A DNA stretch of 54,956 bases from an uncultured Allofournierella sp. (lineage in GTDB: Bacteria > Bacillota > Clostridia > Oscillospirales > Ruminococcaceae). A model generated the notes under the pieces. That model was not told the DNA's origin. It saw only the letters and a program-made list of their open reading frames with translations, and did not search any database. Location: the NCBI GenBank assembly GCA_944382775.1, contig CALWNI010000009.1:1-54956 (forward strand), written 5' to 3'. Both the position numbers and the translations under genes were made by a program. This document shows, piece by piece, positions 44,191-54,956 of the stretch; the first letter of the stretch is position 1, and each line of letters starts with the position of its first letter.

Positions 44191-44954
44191 GCGCCAAATA
44201 CCTCCTTGGAATCAAATACCGGGCCTTCTTTGCAAACGCATTTGCCGCCGGTTGTGGTTTTGCAGGTGCAGCCCAAGCAAGCACCAATGCCACAAGCCAT
44301 TTTGCGCTCCAAGCTTACAATGCAGGTTACGCCCTTTTCTTCGCACAGCTTTGCTACCGCTTTCATCATGGGTTCGGGGCCGCAGCACAGAACCAAGTCG
44401 TATTCTTCGGGGTTCAGCAGCTGGGTTACAAAACCATGGAAGCCATAACGACCGCTGTCGGTAGCCAGCTGAACCTTGCCGCACAAGGTTGCAAACTTTT
44501 CCACGCCGTAAGGCTCATCGCGGAAACCGCAGAAGTAGTCCGCCTTTGTACCGCCGGCATTCAGCTCTTTTGCCAGCTGATACAAGGGGGCAGTACCAAT
44601 GCCACCGCCCACCAAGGCAACGCGCTTGCCCAGTGCGGATTCCACATCAAAGCCGTTACCGCTGGGGCCCACCAAGCTCAGGGTGTCGCCCGGCTCCAGT
44701 GCTGCCAGCTTTTCGGTGCCTTTGCCGCGTACTTCGTACAAGAACTGAATGGTTCCCATGGCAGCATCGTAGCTATGAACGCTGATGGGACGGCTCAGCA
44801 CAGGGGCCACATCGGCAGGCCAACAGCGCAGCATGAAAAACTGTCCTGCTTTGGGTGCCTTATCACGGCGAGGCCAGCTGGTGGTCATCAGGCGAATGGT
44901 ATCGGTTAGAGCCAGATGCTCCAATACTTTTACATCACAGGCGGTCGCATGCAT
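44187..44954 (-). CDS. pyrK: Dihydroorotate dehydrogenase electron-transfer subunit
   Basis: This 255-residue FAD and 2Fe-2S protein has flavin-binding LSRPISVHSY and a C-terminal cysteine cluster, ACGIGACLGCTC followed by GGKCVC. It transfers electrons from PyrD to NAD+. The start at 44954 lies inside pyrF, with GGAGG 9 bases before it, so the genes are coupled with a 20-base overlap. Confidence 0.94.
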   Translation of the reverse strand: MHATACDVKVLEHLALTDTIRLMTTSWPRRDKAPKAGQFFMLRCWPADVAPVLSRPISVHSYDAAMGTIQFLYEVRGKGTEKLAALEPGDTLSLVGPSGNGFDVESALGKRVALVGGGIGTAPLYQLAKELNAGGTKADYFCGFRDEPYGVEKFATLCGKVQLATDSGRYGFHGFVTQLLNPEEYDLVLCCGPEPMMKAVAKLCEEKGVTCIVSLERKMACGIGACLGCTCKTTTGGKCVCKEGPVFDSKEVFGA

Positions 44955-45801
44955 GTTTGATGGCCTCCTTCATGTTTACACACTCGTTGTATGCAGCTTC
45001 GGCAAATGCAACACCGGGCTGCTTTTTGTAAGCCAGCAGAATGCTGCGGCTGGAGTTTACAACGCCGCCGTTGCCAGCGGTCAGGTACTGGGCAATGTCC
45101 TCAGCGGTGCCGCCCTGTGCGCCGTAGCCGGGAATCAGGAAGAAGCTATCCTTGTAGCGGGCGCGAATTTCAGCAGCCTCTTCAATGTGAGTGCCGCCGA
45201 TTACCAGGCCCAGGCTGGAGTAGCCATGCTCACCCATGCAGGTTTTGCCCAGCTCGTTCAGCTTATCGCCAACCATATCGTATACATGGCGGCCGTCTGC
45301 CAGTTTTTCGTATTCAAAATCCTTTGCACCGGGGTTGGAAGTACGAACCAGTACAAACAGACCCTTGCCCTGCTTTTCTACAAACGGCATGTAGGGCTTG
45401 ATGGAGTCCAGACCCATGTAAGGTGCCAAGGTGATGTAGTCGGCTTCAAAATCGCCGCTGAAATGAGCCTGTGCATACATCTCGGCAGTTTTTGCAATGT
45501 CGCCGCGCTTAATGTCTGCAATCACGGGCACACCGGCAGCCTTGATGTAATCCAGAGTCTTTTTGTAAGCCAGCATGCCATCCAGACCCAGGCTTTCGTA
45601 GTAAGCAATCTGCACCTTAAAGCAACCGGCCACATTCTTGGTTGCGTCCACAATGGCCTGGTTGAACCGCACAATATTCTCACCGGCAGTCAATTCGCTT
45701 TTTGCAAAGCCTTCGGGCAGGTAAGAAATATCGGTATCGAGGCCTACGCATACGGGGCCACGGCTTGCAACAGCTTCGTACAGTTTGTCCATGTTGGTCA
45801 T
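44935..45801 (-). CDS. pyrF: Orotidine 5'-phosphate decarboxylase
   Basis: This 288-residue type 2 PyrF has GLDTDISYLPEG and the catalytic VIADIKRGDIAKTA. It decarboxylates OMP to UMP, the last step of the pathway. The length fits the longer subfamily. There is a 77-base gap to pyrC. Confidence 0.94.
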   Translation of the reverse strand: MTNMDKLYEAVASRGPVCVGLDTDISYLPEGFAKSELTAGENIVRFNQAIVDATKNVAGCFKVQIAYYESLGLDGMLAYKKTLDYIKAAGVPVIADIKRGDIAKTAEMYAQAHFSGDFEADYITLAPYMGLDSIKPYMPFVEKQGKGLFVLVRTSNPGAKDFEYEKLADGRHVYDMVGDKLNELGKTCMGEHGYSSLGLVIGGTHIEEAAEIRARYKDSFFLIPGYGAQGGTAEDIAQYLTAGNGGVVNSSRSILLAYKKQPGVAFAEAAYNECVNMKEAIKHACDRL

Positions 45802-45878
45802 TGTTATACTCTCCTTTTTTGGGGGCAGCTGCCCTATGATTTCATACAGCGTTTCGTAACTCGCTGCAACGTACTCTT

Positions 45879-47051
45879 TTATCGCTGATAGGTAATTTTT
45901 CCGCCGCGGATGGTCAAATCCACACGGCCGTAAAGGGTTACACCATCAAAGGGTGTGTTATGACTCTTAGAATGCATGGTATTCTTGTCCACCACATAGG
46001 GGGTATCCAAATCCACCAGAACCAAATCTGCATCGGCACCTACCTGAATTGCGCCTTTGCCCTCCAGCCCCAAAATCGCTGCGGGGAAGCGGCTCATCAG
46101 TGCCTCCAGATAGTACAGGTCCAGTCCGCGCTCACGGCACAGCTTTGTGTAGCAAACACCAAAGGCAGTTTCCAAACCAATCATACCGGCGGCACCTTTG
46201 GCCTTATCCTCATCGCTGTGGGGGGCATGGTCGGTGGCAATGGCATCCACTGTGCCGTTTTGAATGGCAGCAATCAAAGCATCCACATCTTCCTGCTTGC
46301 GGATGGGCGGATTTACACGATAATCCAAATCAGCAAACCAGATGTGATGCGGTGTTACTTCACAGGTAACGGGCACGCCCTTGCGCTTTGCATCGGCAAT
46401 GGCTGCCACTGCCTCTTTGGTGCTTACATGGCACAGATGCAGTCGGGTACCGTAGTACTCGCTCAGATGCAGGTTGCGAACGGTTTCCAAATTCTCTGCC
46501 AAACGATAATCCCACTTGGAGATTTCCATGTCCTCGGCGTGGCTCATCAAAACCAGATCGCGCTGGGCGCAAATGGCAAAAGCCTTTGCCATAACCTCAT
46601 TGTTCTGCACGCCCTTGCCGTCCTCGGTAATAAAGCGCAGGTCTTCCGGTAATGTTTTCAGATGGTCCAAAGTATGTCCATCAAAATTTTCGGTAATGGA
46701 AACGGTTTGCATGGCACCGCAAATTCCGATTTCCTCGGCCTGCTGCATTACGGCATGGGCCTGCTCTGCACTGGAGCAAACGGGCTTGGTATTAGGCATC
46801 AAGGTTACATAGGTATATCCGCCTGCTGCGGCTGCTGCGCTACCGCTTGCCACATCCTCTTTGTACTCAAATCCGGGGGTTCTCCAGTGACAATGCAGAT
46901 CAATGAATCCGGGCAAAACGGTACGACCTTGTGCATCAATTACCTCTTCGCCATGGGCAGGCATATTTTGCAGCATTCCTACAATTTTACCCTTTTGCAG
47001 CAGTAGGTCCACCATAGTTCCGTCTGACAGTTTTGCGTTTTTAATCAGCAT
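45879..47051 (-). CDS. pyrC: Dihydroorotase
   Basis: This 390-residue metal-dependent amidohydrolase has DLHCHWRTPGFEYKED (metal ligands), MPNTKP, HLCHVSTKEAV and IATDHAPHSDEDK. It closes carbamoyl aspartate to dihydroorotate. It is the first structural gene after the regulatory leader. Aspartate carbamoyltransferase (pyrB) is not in this window. Confidence 0.95.
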   Translation of the reverse strand: MLIKNAKLSDGTMVDLLLQKGKIVGMLQNMPAHGEEVIDAQGRTVLPGFIDLHCHWRTPGFEYKEDVASGSAAAAAGGYTYVTLMPNTKPVCSSAEQAHAVMQQAEEIGICGAMQTVSITENFDGHTLDHLKTLPEDLRFITEDGKGVQNNEVMAKAFAICAQRDLVLMSHAEDMEISKWDYRLAENLETVRNLHLSEYYGTRLHLCHVSTKEAVAAIADAKRKGVPVTCEVTPHHIWFADLDYRVNPPIRKQEDVDALIAAIQNGTVDAIATDHAPHSDEDKAKGAAGMIGLETAFGVCYTKLCRERGLDLYYLEALMSRFPAAILGLEGKGAIQVGADADLVLVDLDTPYVVDKNTMHSKSHNTPFDGVTLYGRVDLTIRGGKITYQR

Positions 47052-47078
47052 ATTTCCGCCTCCTTTTCAAAAAACCTT

Positions 47079-47112
47079 AAAAAAAAATGACTCTTCCGCA
47101 ATAGGAAAAGTC
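47079..47112 (-). terminator. Attenuator terminator before pyrC
   Basis: On the minus strand GACTTTTCC (47104-47112) pairs with GGAAGAGTC (47089-47097), with a six-base loop and one G-U pair. Nine T follow (47079-47087). The leader peptide stop overlaps its left arm, so a ribosome at that stop would block hairpin formation. Confidence 0.85.
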
Positions 47113-47194
47113 AAACAATAATCCCTTGTAAAAATGGAATAGGAAAGAAACCCGACTGAACGGGGAAATGCTGTTTGCTGCACTGGTTCATCAT
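47111..47194 (-). CDS. 27-residue leader peptide of the pyr operon
   Basis: This small frame begins ATGATG at 47194 with a strong GAGGAGG ribosome site and ends in TGA at 47113-47111. The encoded peptide starts MMNQCSKQHFPVQSG. Its 3' half is rich in T (TTC TTT, TTT TTA, ATT ATT). The stop codon is in the left arm of the terminator hairpin. This is the design of E. coli pyrBI, where RNA polymerase pausing at U tracts lets the ribosome catch up when UTP is low and prevents termination. Translation itself is inferred. Confidence 0.75.
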   Translation of the reverse strand: MMNQCSKQHFPVQSGFFPIPFLQGIIV

Positions 47195-47235
47195 GGTTTT
47201 TCCTCCTCTTCCGTTTCTTTTTGTTAAATCGTCTG

Positions 47236-47264
47236 ATTTTATCATAGTTCGACTCTATTGTCAA
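47236..47264 (-). promoter_or_regulatory. Promoter of the pyr operon
   Basis: On the minus strand TTGACA (47259-47264) and TAAAAT (47236-47241) are 17 bases apart, with TGA just before the -10 (extended). The start would be near 47229, 35 bases before the leader ATG. Confidence 0.88.
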
Positions 47265-47296
47265 TATATCCAAGTAAAAATATTGTGATTTTGCAA

Positions 47297-47335
47297 AAAA
47301 ATATGCTGCACCCGTAATGGATACAGCATATTTTT
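47297..47335 (-). terminator. Terminator of the ATP synthase operon
   Basis: A 12-bp stem (47297-47308 with 47324-47335), followed on the minus strand by a T run, lies 6 bases past the atpC stop. Confidence 0.85.
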
Positions 47336-47340
47336 ATCTG

Positions 47341-49163
<1,823 letters not shown>

Positions 49164-49185
49164 TTAACAACAGGTTTTCCAAGGG

Positions 49186-50037
49186 TTATGCCTCGGCACC
49201 TGCCACGATTTCAGTGATTTCCTGGGTAATAGCCGCCTGCCGAGCTCGGTTGTAATGCAGGCTCAGCGAGTCAATCATTTCACCCGCATTTTTGCTGGCT
49301 GCGTCCATTGCAGTGCGTCGTGCGCCCAGCTCACTTGCTACCGATTCACACAGTGCACCGTATACCAAGCCGGCCAGATATTCCGGCACAATGGCATTGT
49401 ATACCGTTTCGCTGTCCGGCTCATACAAGGTCAAGCCACGGGGTGCCGAACCCGGTTCAGGTCGGTTTACCTGCAAAGGCAGCAGCTTGATAATGGAAGG
49501 CTGCTGGCTCAGCATCGAAACAAAATTGGTATATGCCAAACGAATTTCATCGTATTCGCCTGCCAAAAAGCCTTTTGCCAGCAACTTCGCAATGGAAAAG
49601 CAGTCACTTACGGTAATATCACCGGCCATTGCATAACGCTCGGTCAAAATTTGTGTTTTGCTGCGCTGAAAATGCTCCAGCGCTTTTTTACCAATGGGCA
49701 AAACACAAATTTCTTTGCCCTGTGTTTCCGCTGCTACTGCCTTTAATATGTTGGCATTGTAGCCGCCTGCCAAACCACGGTCACCTGCAATCACCACATA
49801 ACAGGTTTTTTTAACCGACCGCTGTGCGATATAGGGCGATGAAAATTCCGCATTGGAATAAACGATGTCAGACAATGCCGCATGCAGTACCTCAAAATAA
49901 GGGCGGCTTTTTTCTACCCGTTCTTTTGCTTTGCGCAGCTTAGAGGACGCCACCAGCTCCATCGCTTTGGTGATTTGCATGGTGCTTTCTACGCTTTTAA
50001 TGCGCAGCTTAATATCCTTCATGGATGCACCCGCCAT
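49186..50037 (-). CDS. atpG: ATP synthase gamma subunit
   Basis: This 283-residue rotor shaft has the N-terminal MKDIKLRIKSVESTMQITKAM and C-terminal LHYNRARQAAITQEITEIV helices. It couples the c ring to F1. An AGGAGGAG ribosome site precedes it. Confidence 0.95.
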   Translation of the reverse strand: MAGASMKDIKLRIKSVESTMQITKAMELVASSKLRKAKERVEKSRPYFEVLHAALSDIVYSNAEFSSPYIAQRSVKKTCYVVIAGDRGLAGGYNANILKAVAAETQGKEICVLPIGKKALEHFQRSKTQILTERYAMAGDITVSDCFSIAKLLAKGFLAGEYDEIRLAYTNFVSMLSQQPSIIKLLPLQVNRPEPGSAPRGLTLYEPDSETVYNAIVPEYLAGLVYGALCESVASELGARRTAMDAASKNAGEMIDSLSLHYNRARQAAITQEITEIVAGAEA

Positions 50038-50053
50038 ATACGCTCCTCCTATC

Positions 50054-51580
<1,527 letters not shown>

Positions 51581-51584
51581 TTAC

Positions 51585-52121
51585 TTACACCGTAGCTGCC
51601 AATGCACGGCGCAAACGTTCCAAACGCGCTTGCACCGTACCATCCAGTTCTGTACCCGCCATTTCCAAGCGAATACCACCCAGGCAATCGGATTCTACTT
51701 TATTTGCTAAGTGAATGGTTTTTCCGGTCATTGCTTCCAGCTTTGCCTTCAGCGCTGCACATTGTGCTTCGCTCAGTGCAACAGCGGTAATTGCAGTTGC
51801 CTCCAGAATACCATGCGCCGTATTGTAACGGTTTCGATACTCTTTCAAACAAGCCGGCAATGTGTGAACTGCACCTTTTTCTGCTAAAATCTTCAAAAAG
51901 TTCAGCAGATACAATTCAATACTTCCACGCAATGCTTCGTCCAGCAAAGCGCAGCGTTGTGCTTTGGGAACACTGGGCAAGTCCAACAATTTTGCATAGT
52001 CCGGATTTTGCTTCATTATATCGTTAATCTGGGTAAGCTGTTGCAAGATGACATCTTCCAGCTGCTCCTCAGTGGCTAAATCATACAGTGCGCCGCCGTA
52101 CACCTTACCGATTTTGGTCAT
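51585..52121 (-). CDS. atpH: ATP synthase delta subunit
   Basis: This 178-residue stator subunit has a helical N domain and a C-terminal SDCLGGIRLEMAGTELDGTV motif. It joins F1 to the b subunits. It overlaps atpF by four bases (ATGA). Confidence 0.92.
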   Translation of the reverse strand: MTKIGKVYGGALYDLATEEQLEDVILQQLTQINDIMKQNPDYAKLLDLPSVPKAQRCALLDEALRGSIELYLLNFLKILAEKGAVHTLPACLKEYRNRYNTAHGILEATAITAVALSEAQCAALKAKLEAMTGKTIHLANKVESDCLGGIRLEMAGTELDGTVQARLERLRRALAATV

Positions 52122-52624
52122 GAAGCGTCCCCCACCTTCTCGATGAATTCATCGATTAACTGTTGATGGTCGGTTTCGTTAATTTCACGTTCCACAACTT
52201 TGCTGGCAATTGCCATTGCCATGCCGCCAATTTCGTCTTTTACTTCATTCAAAGCCTTTTTGCGCTGCTGCTCAATTTCAGCGGTTGCCTTTTGCTTCAT
52301 CTGTGCAGCCTGTGCACGTGCAGCATTCAAGGTTTCCTCGCTACGCAGGGCAGCTGTCTGATTTGCCTGTGCCAGCAATTGTGCTGCTTCTTCCTTCGCA
52401 TTTTCCAAACGAGCTTCGTATTCTTGCTGTGCTGTTTGGGCCTGTTGCTTTGCCTTTTGGGCATCTGCAATCAAAGCATTTGCTTTTTCCTGGCGTTCGT
52501 TTAAAATCTTTTGAACCGGTTTAAAAAGAAACTTTTTTACCAGCAGTGTCAAAATCAGCAGGTTGCCCAACTGGAAGATGAAATCCCAAGGCGCTAAACT
52601 GACCAGATCTTTATATTCTCCCAA
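52118..52624 (-). CDS. atpF: ATP synthase b subunit
   Basis: These 168 residues comprise one N-terminal membrane helix (about 13-32) and then a long charged coiled coil rich in Ala, Glu, Gln and Lys. It is the peripheral stalk of the synthase. Confidence 0.93.
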   Translation of the reverse strand: MGEYKDLVSLAPWDFIFQLGNLLILTLLVKKFLFKPVQKILNERQEKANALIADAQKAKQQAQTAQQEYEARLENAKEEAAQLLAQANQTAALRSEETLNAARAQAAQMKQKATAEIEQQRKKALNEVKDEIGGMAMAIASKVVEREINETDHQQLIDEFIEKVGDAS

Positions 52625-52661
52625 TGGTCATTCCCCTTTCTGTGGTAATCAGGCGCGGCAA

Positions 52662-52943
<282 letters not shown>

Positions 52944-53027
52944 TTACATAAAATAAGGGGTATTTATTGTCCCTGTCACATCTTATAACAGGGGCTTCAA
53001 TTACAGCATAAACTGCAACGAAACGCA

Positions 53028-53786
53028 TCATTCATTGTCATCGCTTTCAGCGGCATTTGCAATGTATAGCATGGTAAGCATACAGAAGATAAATGCCTGC
53101 ATAAAGCTGCCAAACAAATCAAAATAAATAGATAAAATTGCAGGAATACCTAACTGGAACAAGGGAATCTGACTTAACAGATCACCCAAAAATCCCGGCA
53201 ACAAACCAAATACCGTGTTGCTCAATACCGCCAACGCTGCATACAGCAGTGTACTGATAACACTACCCGATACGATATTACCAAAATGACGGAATGCCAT
53301 TGAAATGGGCGTTGCCAATTCACTGATAATATTAAAGGGTGTAAAAACAGGAATCGGAGTGGTAAATCCTTTTAGATAACCGCCAATTCCGTTGGTTTTG
53401 ATTTTGGTATAGGTAATCATCACGAAAACCAGCACCGCCCACGAAAGCTCGGTGGACAAGTCGCTGGTTGCCGGAAATGCACCCACTAAACTGGATAAAC
53501 TGCACATTGCCGAAAGACTAAACAATGCCCCGATAAACGGCGCAAAGTGTGCGTATCGTTTTCCCATATTTCCTTCTACAAAGTTTTGGCATGTAGTTAC
53601 CAACAATTCTGCAACCACTTGGCGCTTGCCAATGTTTTCTACTTTTAATCCCCGTGTAAGCCAAATTGACAAACCGGTAATAATGGCCATAATTACCCAA
53701 GCATTCACCATACTTGAAGTAATTGGAATCCCACCAAAAATCGGCAATGTCCAATAAATACGGGCACCATTAATTGCAATATCCAT
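53028..53786 (-). CDS. atpB: ATP synthase a subunit
   Basis: This 252-residue membrane stator has about five or six helices. AFRHFGNIVSGSVI carries the essential Arg of the ion channel. TPIPVFTPFNIISELATPIS is a conserved neighbour. The channel feeds ions to the c ring. About 100 bases separate it from atpE. Confidence 0.94.
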   Translation of the reverse strand: MDIAINGARIYWTLPIFGGIPITSSMVNAWVIMAIITGLSIWLTRGLKVENIGKRQVVAELLVTTCQNFVEGNMGKRYAHFAPFIGALFSLSAMCSLSSLVGAFPATSDLSTELSWAVLVFVMITYTKIKTNGIGGYLKGFTTPIPVFTPFNIISELATPISMAFRHFGNIVSGSVISTLLYAALAVLSNTVFGLLPGFLGDLLSQIPLFQLGIPAILSIYFDLFGSFMQAFIFCMLTMLYIANAAESDDNE

Positions 53787-53838
53787 GGGCTGATTCTCCC
53801 CTTCTTTCCAATATTTTTTTATTAATTGCTATACTAAT

Positions 53839-54240
53839 TTATTGTTCCGATTCCGGCTTTTTATAAATTCCGGTAACTTGCATCACTGCAATGGTCAAAC
53901 GCGGCATTAGTAAGGGCAACAATGCAGCTACCCAATTAAAAAACGGTACTGCTAAAGCAACAATAAGCCATATTACCATTACAAGCATTCGCATATTATA
54001 AGAAAATTGCATCCACTTACGGCCACGTTCTTCGCTCTCTCCGTTTGCAATCTTCTGAACAGTTAACCCCAAAATAAAAAAGTTTAAAACGGCAACCACT
54101 CCACCTATAATGGCGCTCACTAACACACCACTATTAAATTGTTTAACTACAAAAAAACCAATTAGTATTAAAACCACACCAATGGCTGTTCCCAACGCAA
54201 TATGCCCGGTTTCTTTTTTAACTGCTGGTGCTATTTTCAT
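53839..54240 (-). CDS. ATP synthase I-like membrane protein
   Basis: This 133-residue protein with four helices matches the ATP synthase I family by pattern and position (GTAIGVVLILIGFFVVKQF, IIGGVVAVLNFFILGL). It probably aids c-ring assembly or ion supply. AAAGGAG precedes its ATG. Confidence 0.75.
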   Translation of the reverse strand: MKIAPAVKKETGHIALGTAIGVVLILIGFFVVKQFNSGVLVSAIIGGVVAVLNFFILGLTVQKIANGESEERGRKWMQFSYNMRMLVMVIWLIVALAVPFFNWVAALLPLLMPRLTIAVMQVTGIYKKPESEQ

Positions 54241-54252
54241 AGGTTTTCTCCT

Positions 54253-54516
54253 TTACATGTGTTTATTAAATGCCGGAGGAGTTTTACTTGCATTTTTGGT
54301 GGATTTGCGCATCATAAACTGATAAAAACCCCAAAAACTTACTGCAGAGCCTCCTAGTCCTGCAATCAAAGCAATAACAATCGACCATACTGGCCATGCA
54401 TAAGTGCTTACCCCCCAATATGTTATCGCAACACATAAAATTGGGGGAGTAATTGCTGAAAAACCAAGCTGCGTCAACCATGCAGCATCACGCAGTATTT
54501 TCATCCATGGTGCCAT
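54253..54516 (-). CDS. AtpZ/AtpI-like small membrane protein
   Basis: This 87-residue protein has two helices (about 16-35 and 42-67). The cytoplasmic tail KSTKNASKTPPAF is short. First in the synthase operon, it is likely AtpZ-like, which with AtpI can form a cation channel. Similarity is mainly from length, topology and position. AGGAG lies 9 bases before the ATG. Confidence 0.65.
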   Translation of the reverse strand: MAPWMKILRDAAWLTQLGFSAITPPILCVAITYWGVSTYAWPVWSIVIALIAGLGGSAVSFWGFYQFMMRKSTKNASKTPPAFNKHM

Positions 54517-54555
54517 ATAACCAGACTCCTGCTTTATTTTTACTCATACGATATT

Positions 54556-54584
54556 ATTATAACAAAAAACTTCCTCCAAAACAA
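54556..54584 (-). promoter_or_regulatory. Promoter of the ATP synthase operon
   Basis: On the minus strand TTGTTT (54579-54584) and TATAAT (54556-54561) are 17 bases apart. The leader is about 35 bases to the first gene. Confidence 0.75.
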
Positions 54585-54796
54585 CACTTTGTGTATTTTA
54601 TTGTAAAACTCCAATTTGTATACAAAATATTGCATTATTCTTGAATTCTTGCCCAAAATATAAAAATTATATTAAAATCATTCTTTTACGTTTTACTAAG
54701 AACCAACAATATCGCATTTGTTCAAATATGCCACTTTTTGATCCAAAAAGTGATGAACAGCGCATTCTGAAACATATCCTACTCATTATCATAATA

Positions 54797-54930
54797 AAAA
54801 CCACTAGTGAACTAGTGGTTTTCTCAGACCCCAGAGGGATTAATACTTACTAACCCCTAAAAGGGGTTCTGAAAGTTTATCATCGCATCACTATCACAGG
54901 CAGCCGCTGAAAAGTGGCTGTTTGTTTTTT
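54797..54930 (+). ncRNA. Hairpin cluster with + strand terminator, function unknown
   Basis: A 12-bp perfect stem (54797-54808 with 54811-54822) comes first. A nested structure follows (TCAGA 54824-54828 with TCTGA 54868-54872, and AACCCC 54852-54857 with GGGGTT 54863-54868, sharing one base). The third stem is 54901-54908 with 54913-54920, loop GAAA, then a T-rich tail. It could be a small RNA or the left end of an IS200/IS605-like element continuing beyond the window. Bases 54585-54796 are AT-rich with nothing clear, and 54931-54956 is unassigned. Confidence 0.4.
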
Positions 54931-54956
54931 GCCTTACTTTTCCCTGCTACCTGTAA

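Noticed and set aside
47195-47235. PyrR-binding loop in the pyr leader
   Set aside because: No sequence resembling the AGAGAGG loop was seen in the leader.
47067-47273. Frame of 68 codons through the pyr leader
   Set aside because: It begins upstream of the promoter -10 element and lacks a ribosome site. The 27-codon frame has both.

Overview
The window looks like a chromosomal segment of an anaerobic, fermentative gut Firmicute, probably a Clostridia member near the Oscillospiraceae/Ruminococcaceae. The evidence is a pyruvate formate-lyase with its activase, a BMP-type nucleoside ABC transporter, a PyrDB/PyrK dihydroorotate dehydrogenase, a GPH sugar transporter, a GH3 enzyme with inverted domain order, strong AGGAGG ribosome sites, and an F-ATPase c subunit with Na+-type residues. 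The species cannot be fixed from sequence alone. Most genes are on the minus strand.

Region by region. (1) 1-4000: pyruvate formate-lyase split into a catalytic protein and a separate glycyl-radical protein, its activase, a cupin protein and a small unknown gene. (2) 4.1-10.8 kb: a complete glucuronate pathway operon transcribed uxaC > uxuA > sugar kinase > KDPG aldolase fused to a VOC-like domain > KDG kinase > SDR (probable fructuronate reductase), with a divergent AraC-type regulator (10.9-11.7 kb). (3) 11.8-19.4 kb: GPH sugar transporter, small membrane protein, membrane-anchored GH3 with permuted domains, and a GH2 enzyme. A sigma70-like promoter with two 12-bp direct repeats lies in front of the GH2 gene. 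(4) 19.7-21.8 kb: an AgrC-like sensor kinase and a LytTR response regulator, which plausibly act on those repeats. (5) 21.9-30.7 kb: housekeeping and signalling genes. These are an EAL protein, two tRNA-Ser genes, an S24/XRE repressor, a histidine phosphatase, a radical SAM/DUF4130 pair, an alpha/beta hydrolase, a NUDIX-CCA-transferase fusion and an RmlD-like reductase. (6) 30.8-35.8 kb: BmpA-type nucleoside ABC transporter. (7) 35.9-38.1 kb: YhfC-family membrane protease homologue and a DEAD-box helicase. (8) 38.2-47.3 kb: pyrC-pyrF-pyrK-pyrD-pyrE-carA-carB, preceded by a 27-codon leader peptide overlapping an intrinsic terminator. This layout matches a UTP-sensing pyrBI-type attenuator. (9) 47.3-54.6 kb: a complete F1Fo ATP synthase operon with its own promoter. 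(10) The right end holds a cluster of hairpins ending in a + strand terminator and no recognisable gene.

Functionally, regions 2-4 form a glycan/hexuronate utilisation island: outer hydrolases (GH2, GH3), an importer (GPH), intracellular conversion to pyruvate and glyceraldehyde 3-phosphate, and at least two layers of regulation (AraC, LytTR). Pyruvate can then be split by the two-part PFL. The most noteworthy signals are the pyr leader-peptide attenuator, the two-part PFL, the two-carboxylate c subunit, the LytTR-like repeats before the GH2 gene, and the domain fusions and permutations.
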